DNA from: Ustilago trichophora
Lineage: Eukaryota; Basidiomycota; Ustilaginomycetes; Ustilaginales; Ustilaginaceae
Direction of reading: 5' to 3'
Assembly (NCBI GenBank): GCA_900323505.1
Contig: OOIN01000043.1
Coordinates: 744,001-808,000 of the forward strand
Length of the DNA: 64,000 nucleotides
The position numbers and the translations under genes were made by a program. The notes below the pieces were generated by a model. That model was not told the origin of the DNA, ran no database searches, and was given only the letters and a program-made list of their open reading frames with translations. The first letter of the stretch is position 1. Each line of letters begins with the position of its first letter. Shown here one piece after another: positions 52,118 through 62,393 of the stretch.

Positions 52118-54253
52118 CTTGTCGAATGAGTATATGCAACTCCTTGTCCACCCGTGCAGGAAGAAGGTCGTCGGAATCTGATGGACGTTGATGTATCGTT
52201 CGTCAAATGATGAGCTCGTGAACCTGCACAAAAGGGTGTGTGCGAGCCGCGAGCGCCCGGACCAACTGTGAAGACCTCAGCCGCCGGTTGAGACCCCTGA
52301 ACATCACGCTCGACATGCCGCTCTGCATGCCGTTTGATTAAGCTCAATGTGTTAGACCGAGACTCGCTCGAGCCTCGATGTGATTTTCTGACTCTGAGAA
52401 AATCCCGTGCCAAAATCCCGTCCCAACCAACAGATCAAAAAGTGCTTGAATCGACGCAAGTTGGCACGGACCGCTTCCTCTTTGGACGCTCAACGTTGTG
52501 TGCTTCTGATACAGTCGGTTTGACCCATGACCGCATACTATTGTACACGCCGTACTCTCAATGCGATGAGTAGTCACAAGCTCATTTGGCAGCGTGCGTC
52601 GAGTGACTGGCACTGGAGAGATCGAAGTAGAAGCATGAATGAATGGATGGCTAGAGAGCGTGCATTCAAGGAAAGGGTCCTCGCATCTGCACTCAACCAG
52701 ATGAGCTGCAGTAAGTTAACTTACGCTGACTTAGATTTTGCACTTTCCCTAAGATGTCTGGAAGAAGACCAAAAATGAAACTGCTCGCGGTAAGTTACGA
52801 GTGTCGTGCAAACAAATGCGACAACAACGAAGGTTGGTGTCGCACCCTGCAGCGGACCGGTGGTGCCCAGTATGTCAATGCTGCTACCAGACCATTCCGT
52901 GTAGCTCTCACCAACTTGGGCAACAACGGTCTCTGGCTGTCAAAAGGATACGCATGAACGATGCTTGCTTGCTTGATGTAAGGTCTGCGTCAAGAAGAGC
53001 GAAGTTTGGTCAAAGTTTGTCAGGGAAATGGCTTGATTCGAGCGCGATCGTGCTGCCTTTGTCTGGCGCTCTCATGGAGAAGAGGAGGCGAGCGTCGGGC
53101 TATCCGTCTGCACAACGGGCTGAGAGAGCTGTGCGTATGTCTGTCGGGCTCGCCAGTCTCACCGACAACAGCAGTGCTGCAGAGACAGCTTGAGCCAAGC
53201 AGAGACGGCGAGCCAGAGGTCGCGTCTTTTGGCTGGCTGTCTGGTTGGCTCGGCTGCTTTGCTCGTGCTGAATTTGCAGCCAGAGAAACTGCGTGCGCGT
53301 CGTTTGACTGGCATCCTGCCTCGATTTCATCCCAGCCAACCTGGTGGAATTTCGAGACTGGTCTCCTGCCGCAAATTCAAGAGGGACTTGACTTTGGCTG
53401 GCGCTGGCTTGGCTCAAGCTTGGCTCATAGGTCGATTTGGCTGGCTCACTCAAAACCCCCCGCCAAAATCGTCGCTCACCAAAACTCCCCTTTGCCTTCC
53501 CTCCGCCAACTCTCTCACACCCACACACCACACACACACACACACACAACCCTCTCATACAGGTGAGCATATTCCAAACCCAACCGCTACCGCCCCGCCC
53601 GCTGCAGCCAGACGCGTCGATATGTGACCATGCCCCCCCAATGCTATCGACAGTGACTACGCAACATTGCAAACCCCTTTCGACGCCATCACACGCCTCG
53701 ATCTGCTCACGATCATGCTTGACGCGTTGCTATCCATCCATCCACTCGGCTGACCTCGGCGGCGTCGAATCACGACCAAAGGCATGGCTGAGGGTAGGTG
53801 GATCGGAATCCGATCTGTATAGCCTCTGAGAGCAACTGAATCGATCTGACGTGCTCGAGATCATCAGGAAGCTTCAAGCCTCGCTCAAAACCGGTGTCTT
53901 GGTCGTCGTCATCATCGTCAGAGACGTGTCTAGCGCTCACATCATCGCGACGTGTTGCTCTGAGCGGCTTCACTGTTGGAAGCACTGCAAACGCGTCTCG
54001 ACTTTGCGCGTCTTGTTTCGGAAAATTCCAATTCCCCACCTGTTCCTCACCGACGATCATTCCGAACACCACACACTCAAGGCTACTAGTATACTGACCG
54101 CTTGGCCCCCACTTTCCTCCACTTTTGCAATTCTCATCATTCTTGCTCATCCGCACCATATCATATCACCTCGCCCTCGTTCCATACTGAACCGCTCTGT
54201 TCACCACGCTCATCGTCATCGCTGCCCCGCACAACAACAGACCAATCGTCAAG
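52118..54253. other. Divergent intergenic region, PSD and NHP6
   Basis: 2.1 kb without a convincing gene. From about 53220 to 53450 the word TGGCTGG/TTGGCT recurs many times. A CA run is at about 53511-53549. It is followed by a donor-like AG|GTGAGC (53563) that pairs with an acceptor CAACAG ending at 54240, implying a 678-bp NHP6 5'UTR intron. Confidence 0.5.
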
Positions 54254-54553
54254 ATGGCCAAAGCAGACACCAAGACCAAGTCGTCGACCTCGACGCAGAA
54301 GCGCACCACCAAGTCCAAGAAGGATCCCGCTGCCCCCAAGCGACCCCTCTCGGCATACATGTTCTTCTCCCAGGACCACCGTGAGCGCGTCAAGACTGCC
54401 AACCCCGAGGCCGGTTTCGGAGACGTTGGCCGTCTCCTCGGTGCCAAGTGGAAGGAGATGTCCGATGCCGAGAAGAAGCCTTACCTCGACATGGCCAACC
54501 GCGACAAGGCCCGTGCCGAGGCCGAGAAGGCTGCCTACGCTAAGCGCCGATAA
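54254..54553 (+). CDS. NHP6: NHP6-type HMG-box chromatin protein
   Basis: Single coding exon, 99 aa, the length of yeast Nhp6B. It binds and bends DNA without sequence preference and assists the FACT complex and transcription. After a basic N-terminus ([18 protein letters not shown]) comes one HMG box (about residues 26-96): [49 protein letters not shown]. Wedge residues Tyr and Phe in SAYMFF are present. ATG at 54254 is preceded by a likely 5'UTR splice acceptor 14 bases upstream. The 3' end converges on CTP1. Confidence 0.95.
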   Translation: MAKADTKTKSSTSTQKRTTKSKKDPAAPKRPLSAYMFFSQDHRERVKTANPEAGFGDVGRLLGAKWKEMSDAEKKPYLDMANRDKARAEAEKAAYAKRR

Positions 54554-55052
54554 GCGCATCGCGCACCGCACCCAAACGGTGTTGTTCTCTTCAACGTGAT
54601 ATATCCCCCCGGCTCCTCTTGTGTATGGCTTTCTCTCTCTCCATTAGCTTCGGCGTGTCGGACGGCGGTTGTGGCTAAATGACTAGCTACAACGGTCGGA
54701 CCACACTTGTACTATGATACTCTTCCTCTCTTCGTTTAGCATGAACAGAGACCTTTTTGACTGCGCCGTTACTAGAGTGTGATTCCTACTGCAGTGGCAC
54801 GAAATCATTGCATAGTGATGCTGCTGCGCAAGTGCGTGGTATTGAGGGTGGTGTTGAGGAACAAGAGATTGTGCGGAAGCAGAAGACGTGCTGTGCTGTG
54901 CTTCCGCACTCATGACGTCTGCAATCCTCACGATTTTCGCAGCGGCACGTAATGCACGTGTACTCAATCGCACCAACACGAACCGTCGCAAAGAACAACA
55001 AGACACATCTTGGTCTATAACATGGAGATTTGCACAGCAGTAGATGCTTTTC
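54554..55052. other. Convergent 3' region, NHP6 and CTP1
   Basis: 499 bp between two convergent genes; no gene or repeat recognised. Confidence 0.45.
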
Positions 55053-56280
55053 TTACATGGTTTTGGCACCGAGCACGCTCATGATCTCCTCGTAGACGGT
55101 GAAAACAATACCACCAGAGAGCACCAGGCGAGCCAGACGAGGCGTGGCTCCGCGCCAGAAGGCGAGGATACCCTCTTCGCGCAAGGTGACAGCGAAGCAG
55201 TTGAATGTGCTGCGATACTTTGTGCGTGCTTCCAGGGTCTGCATGCGGGTTTTGATCACACTGTCGAATAAAAAATAGACAGAGAGGGAGATAGGGGGTT
55301 AGCGAAGAGGCCTAGAGCAGAGAGAAAGCGCAAGACAGGTGAGACTTACTCCAAGGGCATGGTTGCGTCTGTTTGTATGTGCAAATCGAGCAGCGTTATG
55401 AGTCGAGAAAAAGGCAACAACGTCAGCAATCTAACCCCTCCACTTCGATTGTTCCCAGCATACAAGGAAACAGCACAACGCTCGAGGCCGCCGTCAGATA
55501 CTTACAAACAGTAACAATACCAGCCACAGCGCCGATACCAAACGTGATTCCACCGGGCAGGCTCTGGCCTGGCCTTGCGCTACCGCTAACAAAGTTCTTG
55601 AGCGTCGAGTAAGTACCGAAGCGCACTGCCGAGTTTGCACCCTGTCGCAACATGACTGGGAACAGACCTCTGTAGATGCCTCTGATACCTTCCTCCTTTA
55701 CGATTGCTGCTGTTCCTGGGATGAGACCTTTTGGGTATTTGGGGACTGCGCGCTTTCCGTCGTCGATGAGCTTGGTCTTGATCGTCTCGGATGGGGTGAC
55801 GGCGAAGATGGCTTCCATCATACCCGCTCCCAATCCGGCCAACAGCGAGCGTGGACCGGACAATTTGCCATTCTCGTCCTTGAGCATGGTCTTGAAGTGG
55901 TCATAGCTCAAGAATCGTACACCAGCCTTGATAGCGTTACCGGTGACAAGAGCACCGCAACCCGAGTAAAGTCCGATGAAGCCATCCTTGGCAATGGTGT
56001 TGCGGACAATGCTGATGGGTCCGGGCGCCTTCTCGCCTGCTTTGGCGGCAAATTGGGAGACGGTCTTGGTGTATTCGATAGGATAGGTGACGAAGCCTTC
56101 GACAGCACCTGCAGTGGTACCGGCTATGAGAGAGTAGAGAGGCTTGTCCTTGCGTTGTGCGGTCTGAGTTGGGGTGGCAGCGGCTTTCTTGGGACCTGGA
56201 GCGACATCTTTGATGCTACTGTAAGCTGTCGAGGCTGCATCCTTGACGGAAGAGGCTGCTGAGGAAGCTGCGCTGCTCAT
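55053..56280 (-). CDS. CTP1: Mitochondrial citrate/tricarboxylate carrier (CTP1)
   Basis: Three exons: 56280-55506, 55368-55350 (19 nt) and 55260-55053; 333 aa. Splice sites GTTT|GTAAGT, AACAG|ACG, TTGGA|GTAAGT and CGACAG|TGT restore the third carrier signature, TMPLDVIKTRMQ, which is split over the tiny exon. Ctp1 exchanges mitochondrial citrate for malate or other tricarboxylates and supplies cytosolic acetyl-CoA for lipid synthesis. Signatures 1 and 2 are YPIEYTKT and TPSETIKTK, both as in SLC25A1. About 45 Ser/Ala-rich residues precede repeat 1, longer than in yeast. The start ATG is at 56280, and it diverges from SRP9. Confidence 0.95.
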
Positions 56281-56923
56281 ATTGGGTCCGATTCAAATGT
56301 CGATTCGCGTGATATGAGCCGGGAAGGGATATGGTGTATGATCCTCGAGCACACAAGAGTCGTAGTCGTGCAAGTCAAGGTCGAAGTGAAGTCCGAAGGG
56401 ATGGTGGGCCAAATGGAAGCTACGGAAGCTGACTCGCCTGGCTTGGCTTGAGCTCAAGAAGAGATGGCATGGCAGCGGCTGCATTTCGCTCGCATCTGTC
56501 ACCTTTCAACTTTCCGCCGCTTTTTCCACGTACTTTGTTAGATCACGCTTCTCCTCCCAGTTGCAGAATAAATGAAAAATGGTGGTCACATACACGTGAC
56601 GCTGTGCAGCCCATTCTCAGATTGCGCTCTCTCTCTCGCATGAGGTCCTCAGACGTTGTTGCTCCATGCTCTCACCGCACAGCCATCATCCTCAACATTG
56701 CTGCCCCCACGTCTTCTCAGATCAGCAACAGCCGTGAAACCGCCCTCGCAAACCCAAACCGACGACCTCGCTCCACCTGTGCAAGAGCTTCCATTGCACC
56801 ATCCTCGAAGGTTTGTCCCTTCTTTCGCACAACCTGCACAGGCACTTCTCCCCCCTTCACATACCTCTCATCGGTCAGGCTGCAGCATCGAGCATACCCA
56901 TCATACCCACGTAGACTCTCACC
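56281..56923. promoter_or_regulatory. Divergent promoter region, CTP1 and SRP9
   Basis: 643 bp shared upstream region. The half next to SRP9 is C/T-rich (leader-like). No TATA box was picked out. Confidence 0.45.
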
Positions 56924-57346
56924 ATGGTCTACATCAAAGACTGGCCCGAATTCCAGCAGCGCAGCGTCAAGCTGTACCAGCAGAACCCTCACAAAACGCG
57001 ATACCTGATCAAATCTCGCCCCTCGACCCAGAGCTTGACCCTCAAAGTCACCGATGATACTACCACAATCAAGTACCGCACTCGATCCTCGGCCATTCTG
57101 GGCAGATTGGAGATCTTCAACAAGGCCATGACATTTGCCATGGCTGGCTCCAAGACACCTTTGCAGGATGCGAATCCGGAACCACTTCCGTCAGCAGCAC
57201 CAGTAGCAGCGGAAGCAGCAGCAGCAGCAGAAACAGAAAAGGCAGCACCAGGGGCGACAGCGAACGGTGGATCAGCGCCAACAACAGCCGGAGGTGCGAC
57301 ATCGGCGTCAGATAAGAAGAAGAAAAAGAAGAAGGGCAAGAAGTAG
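56924..57346 (+). CDS. SRP9: Signal recognition particle subunit SRP9 (SRP9/SRP21 type)
   Basis: Single exon, 140 aa. SRP9, with SRP14, binds the Alu part of SRP RNA and slows elongation during ER targeting. The conserved start MVYIKDWPEFQQRSVKLYQ and the strands TRYLIKSRPS, LTLKVTDDTTTIKYRT match the family. The core ends near residue 70. The rest is a fungal-type extension: an Ala/Thr/Gly-rich stretch and a lysine-rich end (DKKKKKKKGKK) that could bind RNA. It is longer than human SRP9 (86 aa) and closer in size to yeast Srp21. Start context CACCATGG is good. Confidence 0.9.
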   Translation: MVYIKDWPEFQQRSVKLYQQNPHKTRYLIKSRPSTQSLTLKVTDDTTTIKYRTRSSAILGRLEIFNKAMTFAMAGSKTPLQDANPEPLPSAAPVAAEAAAAAETEKAAPGATANGGSAPTTAGGATSASDKKKKKKKGKK

Positions 57347-57677
57347 TTGGTCTCCTCCTGCCTGCTCTCGGTTCTCCTTCGACAAGATGCACATATGGCC
57401 GCTCTCGTAGCGGATTCTACAGCCTTCCCTTAACTCGGCGCAGCTACCCATGCAGCACACGAAAACATTCCTCGCATTTTCACCCATCTGCCTACACGTC
57501 GCTTCAATAGTCTGTACAATACCGCACACTCATGTTGCAACCAATATTACACGCTCACACATCAGTACTCACACTCTGCCACGACTATATGGAACCATTC
57601 GGCACATACACATCGCGCATTCACTGGCGGTACGTATTGGAGAGCCAAACATTGGGAAGAAGTGCGGCTCGACTGGT
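57347..57677. other. Convergent 3' region, SRP9 and RING-CH gene
   Basis: 331 bp; no gene or repeat recognised. Confidence 0.45.
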
Positions 57678-59459
57678 TCAATCGCGCAAGTCGAGCCCGC
57701 TCACAAGCCCACCCTGGAAAGGTAGATCCTTGACCGAGGTCCGGTTCCTCTGGCTGAGCCTTAGATACCTATACACCAAGCTGCCGGCATCCTTGAGCAA
57801 GATATACACCCCAGCACCAACAGCGTTGCGGAACCAGACTGGGTCCAGGTCATCGTAGCGTGCCGAATGGCCCAACAGCGTCAGCCTCTCGGCGAGCGGT
57901 TTGTTAGCGTCATCTTTGCCTTGGCGTTTGGTGTCTTGGGCTGCATCGTCAAACATAGGAAGTTGGCCGCGGAATAGGGATGCCATGGGAGAGGGCGATG
58001 TTGAAGTCTTGGAAGTGGACGTCGGTGTAGCCTTGGTTGAATAGAATGACGAAAGAACCGAAGATGAAGAGGGAATGACGTTCTTCATGCCCAGGAAGCG
58101 GGCGAGTAGAGGCGAGTAGCGGGCGAGACGGGCCAGAAGACGACCCATGAGGTTGGCGACGAAAGGCAAACTGAGGGCGCCAAGGCACATCCGACCAAAA
58201 GTGTGATGAGAGACATACACTGTTTCTCTAGGTCCTTCGTCTCCCGCATCATCGCCCTCGTTTCGCACCTGTGCCATCGGCCCACCGATTCCATCTGGCA
58301 TCGGCTGTGCGCCCAACGCGGCATCACCATCCACCAAGTAGCTGTCGGGCTCACCAACGATGATCACTCGGCGTCTGTTGCGCCTTCCCGTCCGAGTCAG
58401 ATTGGCGCCCCGTCTGCCACCGTAGAAAGGACTCAATACGGCACGATACACTTTGCGCTTGAGTGCGAGGTAGAATACGCGGATCCAGGGAATGAGCAGC
58501 GCAGTGAGTGCAGGGCCGGGCGGGTATGCACGAGCGTTGAAGATGCTCGACTCAAGATATCGGTCAATCAGTCGTCCATGTGCTGCCGTCGCAGAGACCA
58601 TGGGGATGCTAGTGAGCGGAAAGGCAACAAGAGTCGGCACCCACGTCATGGCCGACTCAAAGACGTTGAGCCTCGATGCGATGAGTGCGAACGGAATGAG
58701 TGGGATATCGACCCAGTAATGCCATGGCCAAGGAGACGCCAGTGCCCTCTTGGCAGCATCTTTTCCGAGGAACATGCGAATCGCTACGCATCCATACGTT
58801 GTGCACGCGACTAGCACGGATCCGCCCAGGACGGCGATGGCACCGAAAGGCTCCACACGCCTGACGAGCTTGTCGAAGAACTCGAAGATCTTGAGAACGG
58901 TGCTCTTGTTGTTGATGAGGATGTACGGCGCTTTGCATTGTGGACATGTGACGTGGTCCTGAAGAGGATGGTCCCGTTTGCTTTGGTCGATCCAGCGCAG
59001 AAGGCAGCTCTCATGGGCTACAAGGGTGCAATTACACGGATGGACGAATCGTCGAGGCCTAGATGGCATTGCCGATGAAGAGGCAGCAGAAGAAGGCTGG
59101 TCCGATGTTGGATTCGGATCTTCGTCCTCCTCTGAACAGATCCAGCAAGACTTGGATCTAAGATCACGTACGGTGACTACCCGTTCGTTTGGATCAGGAT
59201 CGACGCTGGATCCTCCGAACCGGGGTGGCAGCTCGTTTGGAAAGCGATACACGCGAGCTGATCCGTCGACGTTGGTATAGGATGCTGTTGACGCCGAGCC
59301 TCCACTCTGGCTCCGGCGGCCGTTCTCGGATGCAGGTGGAGAGGGGATGAGATCGTCCTCAAGCCTTGCAACGTCTGATGGGCTCCGATTTTCTGAAGTT
59401 GACGGAGGTGTGCTGGGCCGAGGGCCGGAGGCCTGGTCCTCTCGTCTTGGATCGGACAT
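57678..59459 (-). CDS. RING-CH (MARCH-type) membrane E3 ubiquitin ligase
   Basis: Single exon, 593 aa. A RING-CH zinc finger near the N-terminus has the C4HC3 order: Cys105, Cys108, Cys142, Cys144, His149, Cys152, Cys172, Cys175 (CWIC ... HPCNCTLVAHESCLLRWI ... CPQC). Between the first and second pairs lies a Ser/Pro insertion of about 25 residues. Several hydrophobic segments follow (around residues 205-225, 245-265, 275-295, 315-335 and near 415-445), so it is probably a multi-pass membrane ligase. It is most like the fungal MARCH5-type ligases of mitochondria or ER, but localisation is not determined by the sequence. The start ATG 59459 is the first in frame; it diverges from ALKBH6. Confidence 0.9.
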   Translation of the reverse strand: MSDPRREDQASGPRPSTPPSTSENRSPSDVARLEDDLIPSPPASENGRRSQSGGSASTASYTNVDGSARVYRFPNELPPRFGGSSVDPDPNERVVTVRDLRSKSCWICSEEDEDPNPTSDQPSSAASSSAMPSRPRRFVHPCNCTLVAHESCLLRWIDQSKRDHPLQDHVTCPQCKAPYILINNKSTVLKIFEFFDKLVRRVEPFGAIAVLGGSVLVACTTYGCVAIRMFLGKDAAKRALASPWPWHYWVDIPLIPFALIASRLNVFESAMTWVPTLVAFPLTSIPMVSATAAHGRLIDRYLESSIFNARAYPPGPALTALLIPWIRVFYLALKRKVYRAVLSPFYGGRRGANLTRTGRRNRRRVIIVGEPDSYLVDGDAALGAQPMPDGIGGPMAQVRNEGDDAGDEGPRETVYVSHHTFGRMCLGALSLPFVANLMGRLLARLARYSPLLARFLGMKNVIPSSSSVLSSFYSTKATPTSTSKTSTSPSPMASLFRGQLPMFDDAAQDTKRQGKDDANKPLAERLTLLGHSARYDDLDPVWFRNAVGAGVYILLKDAGSLVYRYLRLSQRNRTSVKDLPFQGGLVSGLDLRD

Positions 59460-59786
59460 GGTGACGCAGAGTGCAGAAGGGAGATGTATGAAGGCAAGGT
59501 GTGCCCGAAACCTTGGTCACTGTCTTTCGATCGATGATGGCCTAAAGGGAATCAATCTCGTTTCGAAGTCAAGGAGAGCGGATACAAAGGGCAGGAGTGG
59601 TAACCGGCGCGTGACATCTGGGCAAGTCAATCCTCCACATCAACAAAAATGCGCAGCTGCTGCGCACGCGCGAAATCAAGCCGCACATTTTGCCGAAGCT
59701 CGTTCTTCCAAAGACGTTCAGGGTCTATGCAAGTCAACCTTCCCTCACCCGCTCATCCTCACCATCTCGATCAGAGTCATCCCACA
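59460..59786. promoter_or_regulatory. Divergent promoter region, RING-CH gene and ALKBH6
   Basis: 327 bp between two start codons; compact shared promoter, no TATA box seen. Confidence 0.45.
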
Positions 59787-60895
59787 ATGTCGATCCTCGA
59801 AGAGCCGTCCCGGGACAGCTATGATCTCAAAGCACACCGCATCGATATTCCTGCCCATGCTGGCCCCAATCAATTTGCCTCTTCCTCATCGCAACATGCC
59901 AGCGCCGAGGCTGAAGGCGGATTCTTCTACATCCCCAACTTTATCACCGAGGACGAGGAGCGCTTCCTTACCGAGTCCATTCTTTCAGCTCCCAAGCCCA
60001 AATGGAAGGTGCTTCAGAACAGGCGACTGCAAGAGTGGGGTGGTCAGATGCTAGCTAAGAATAACATGTTGATGCCGCAATCCATGCCCGAGTTTTTCAA
60101 CACCTATCCGGATCTCATCACTCGACTACGCAAGACGGGAGCTTTTGATGCTTCCAAGCATGGCGAGCCAAATCACTGTCTAGTCAATGAGTATCATGCT
60201 GGTCAGGGCATCATGCCGCACGAAGATGGGCCTGCCTACTTTCCTGCCGTAGCTACCATTAGTCTGGGTTCGCACACGCTCCTCGACGTTTACAGATACG
60301 TTGACGAGGATCTGCAAAAGGACTTCGAGGAAAGGATGAAGGAGCACGATGACAAGGTTGCACAAGATGCCATCCCTATGACAGAAGCAGACGCTGCAGC
60401 TGATGATCCTGCGAAGTCCAAGATTATACCCAAGGAAAGGATCGAGGGTAACGTCAAGATCGTCCGAGGTGCTAGAGCCAGAGAACCAAATCCCGTGTTT
60501 TCGATCCTGCAGGAGCCGAGATCGTTGCTGATCACAACAGGTCATGTCTACAAGTGAGTGCTTCGACCTTTTTCGCAAGTCTCAAATGTCGAGCAGCGTC
60601 ACTAACCTACTTTCTTTTACTACGTTCCAGATCTTATCTACACGGAATCGCCGAGAGACAAGTCGACACCTCCACGCAACTAGCTCAGGTCGCCAACGCC
60701 AACTTGCTTGTTGACCCTCAATTGCGTGTCACAGTTGAGACAGCCAAGTCTCAAGCAAGACCTACAAAGATCGACGAGGCAGAAGAAGCAAGCCTGCGAC
60801 GAAAGACGAGACTGAGCCTGACATTCAGGGACGTAGAGAAAGTGAGCAAAGGCGTAGCTGCCATGATGGCCTATTTGCAAGGTGGAAAGCGATAG
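59787..60895 (+). CDS. ALKBH6: ALKBH6-like 2-oxoglutarate/Fe(II) dioxygenase
   Basis: Two exons: 59787-60553 and 60631-60895; 343 aa. Donor AA|GTGAGT, acceptor TTCCAG|ATC, intron 77 bp. The family oxidatively removes alkyl groups from nucleic acids; the exact substrate of ALKBH6 is unsettled. Matching segments are FFYIPNFITEDEERFL, APKPKWKVLQNRRLQEWGG, LVNEYHAGQGIMPHEDGPAYFPAVATISLGSHT, EPRSLLI and the second-exon SYLHGI. The Fe ligands are His145, Asp147 (HED) and His260; the 2-oxoglutarate Arg is probably in RLSLTFRDV. A charged insertion of about 60 residues sits between the HxD half and the EPRSLL strand. The start at MSILEEPS is preferred over an in-frame Met 46 codons upstream that lies in the divergent promoter. 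Confidence 0.93.
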
Positions 60896-60972
60896 CATTC
60901 TCCCTCTGATCGCACAACATACCAAGATCAATTGCATGACCTTGGCTACAATGAATGTTGATTCTGATCGTA

Positions 60973-62040
60973 TTAGCGTGGTGAACGAGTGCCGATAGCA
61001 AACAACGTTGCAGCTCCAATGATATCCTGAACGACCTTTGCTTCTTCCATGTTTCTTGGACTGTACACGAGGCAGTAGGTTGGCGACAAGCCCAAAGCTT
61101 TGCTGACTTTGCCATCCTTTGCGGTAGGAACAGAGCTGGACGTCCACCAACGGGCAGACCTTGTCCTTGAGGGTCGTAGCTGTGTCATCCACGCAGGCCA
61201 TCCAAACCAAAACCCAGAGTATGACGGGAAGCCTGCCAATGGGTGCAGCTCGCCCCAACCTTGTTCTACCACCAGCGCTGCATCATCTGGACTCAGGGTC
61301 ATGTGCAAGCTTCCATCCTCTGAGCTAACTCCACCCTCTGACGCAGTGCTGCAGTGGACGTGAACGAATTCACCACGAAGAGACGACAGGAAGCGACGTG
61401 AGAGTGCGGAAGGAAATTGAGCTGAGCGAGTGGAGCGAGATACGTTGTCGCTTCCTGTGACCAAGGTGTGAGAGACTGCAAAAAGGGCTGTTGAATGTGA
61501 CTCGATTATGGAAGGGCCGAGGCGTACGTGTGATGGCTGAGCTTCCGCTTCCTTTTGCAGCGCGGCCAGCAGGTGTGAGATCGCTTCCTGTGCTTGTTTG
61601 AGCGACTCTTCTGGCTCAGAAGCATGCTCCTGCTCAGTTAGATCGGCCTGTACTTCGGAGCTGAATTGATCGAGCTGCCGGTGTGGGATGGTCCCGGCAG
61701 TCAGTGGAGCAGAGCCCGGCCGTTTCGAGAGCGTGACACCCGTGGATAGCTTGTCAGGGTCCGATGCGCCAAGCTTTGGCAGAAAAGCCCGCGTGAGCTT
61801 GCCACTTGTCCATGAGCGGTGCAGTGACAGTGGAGAGAGGGCAAAGTAATGTACCGCCCATCCGAAGATATTCTTCGGCAAGGGACCCCCAGGAAGCGCA
61901 ACAAAGAGTCGATAGTCGAGCCAGAGCTTGGACACGAGCTGCGAAACAAAGTACGAAGCGAAGAGTGACAGTGTCACCGGTGCCTTTCGGTATGTAGTGA
62001 CGATAGCGTCTATCGCCGAAGAGGCGTGAGAGGCCGCCAT
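60973..62040 (-). CDS. Luciferase-like-domain membrane protein, function unknown
   Basis: Single exon, 355 aa. The C-terminal half contains FVHVHCSTASEGG, GSLHMTLSPDDAALVVEQGWGELHPLAG and PTYCLVYSPRNMEEAKVVQDII, the pattern of the fungal luciferase-like domain (DUF5519-type) of unknown role. A hydrophobic N-terminal segment (about residues 20-40) and a second near 60-75 suggest a membrane anchor. The start MAASHASSAIDAI at 62040 is the first ATG; upstream in-frame reading needs a non-ATG codon. Its 3' end is only 77 bp from the ALKBH6 stop, on the opposite strand. Confidence 0.85.
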   Translation of the reverse strand: MAASHASSAIDAIVTTYRKAPVTLSLFASYFVSQLVSKLWLDYRLFVALPGGPLPKNIFGWAVHYFALSPLSLHRSWTSGKLTRAFLPKLGASDPDKLSTGVTLSKRPGSAPLTAGTIPHRQLDQFSSEVQADLTEQEHASEPEESLKQAQEAISHLLAALQKEAEAQPSHVRLGPSIIESHSTALFAVSHTLVTGSDNVSRSTRSAQFPSALSRRFLSSLRGEFVHVHCSTASEGGVSSEDGSLHMTLSPDDAALVVEQGWGELHPLAGFPSYSGFWFGWPAWMTQLRPSRTRSARWWTSSSVPTAKDGKVSKALGLSPTYCLVYSPRNMEEAKVVQDIIGAATLFAIGTRSPR

Positions 62041-62393
62041 AGCAACACCTTTACAATGACCAATGTGCGGAGTTGGAGGAGATGGTCGTGCTTGGAAGCG
62101 TTGTGCACGACGTCGAGCATCTTCCAATTATCTTATCTGTCGGCAATTTTCTGGAACGGCATCACATTCTCCACTTTACGCGACGGCTAGAATCCAACAC
62201 TCGACACGTTCAACGCGTCTTTTTTACTAACCTCCTACTCACTCTACCACATTCTCAATCGCATCCCTTCACCGAAGATCATCATATCACGCATCTCTTC
62301 TTTTTAATACCGAGGATGGACTGAACAGCAGAGCGCCTTAGATCTCGCTACATTTCCCACCCCTCTCGCGTCACTAGCATTGGCTCTACAATC
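62041..62393. promoter_or_regulatory. Divergent promoter region, luciferase-like gene and MCM10
   Basis: 353 bp between two start codons; no TATA box or other gene recognised. Confidence 0.45.

Noticed and set aside
53006..53672. Overlapping frames of 145-190 aa on both strands near 53.0-53.7 kb
   Set aside because: They run through CA repeats and TGGCT-rich sequence, and their composition simply reflects the repeats; no domain or signal peptide.
59649..59786. 46-residue N-terminal extension of ALKBH6
   Set aside because: It lies in the divergent promoter, is not conserved in the family, and MSILEEPS has the better context.
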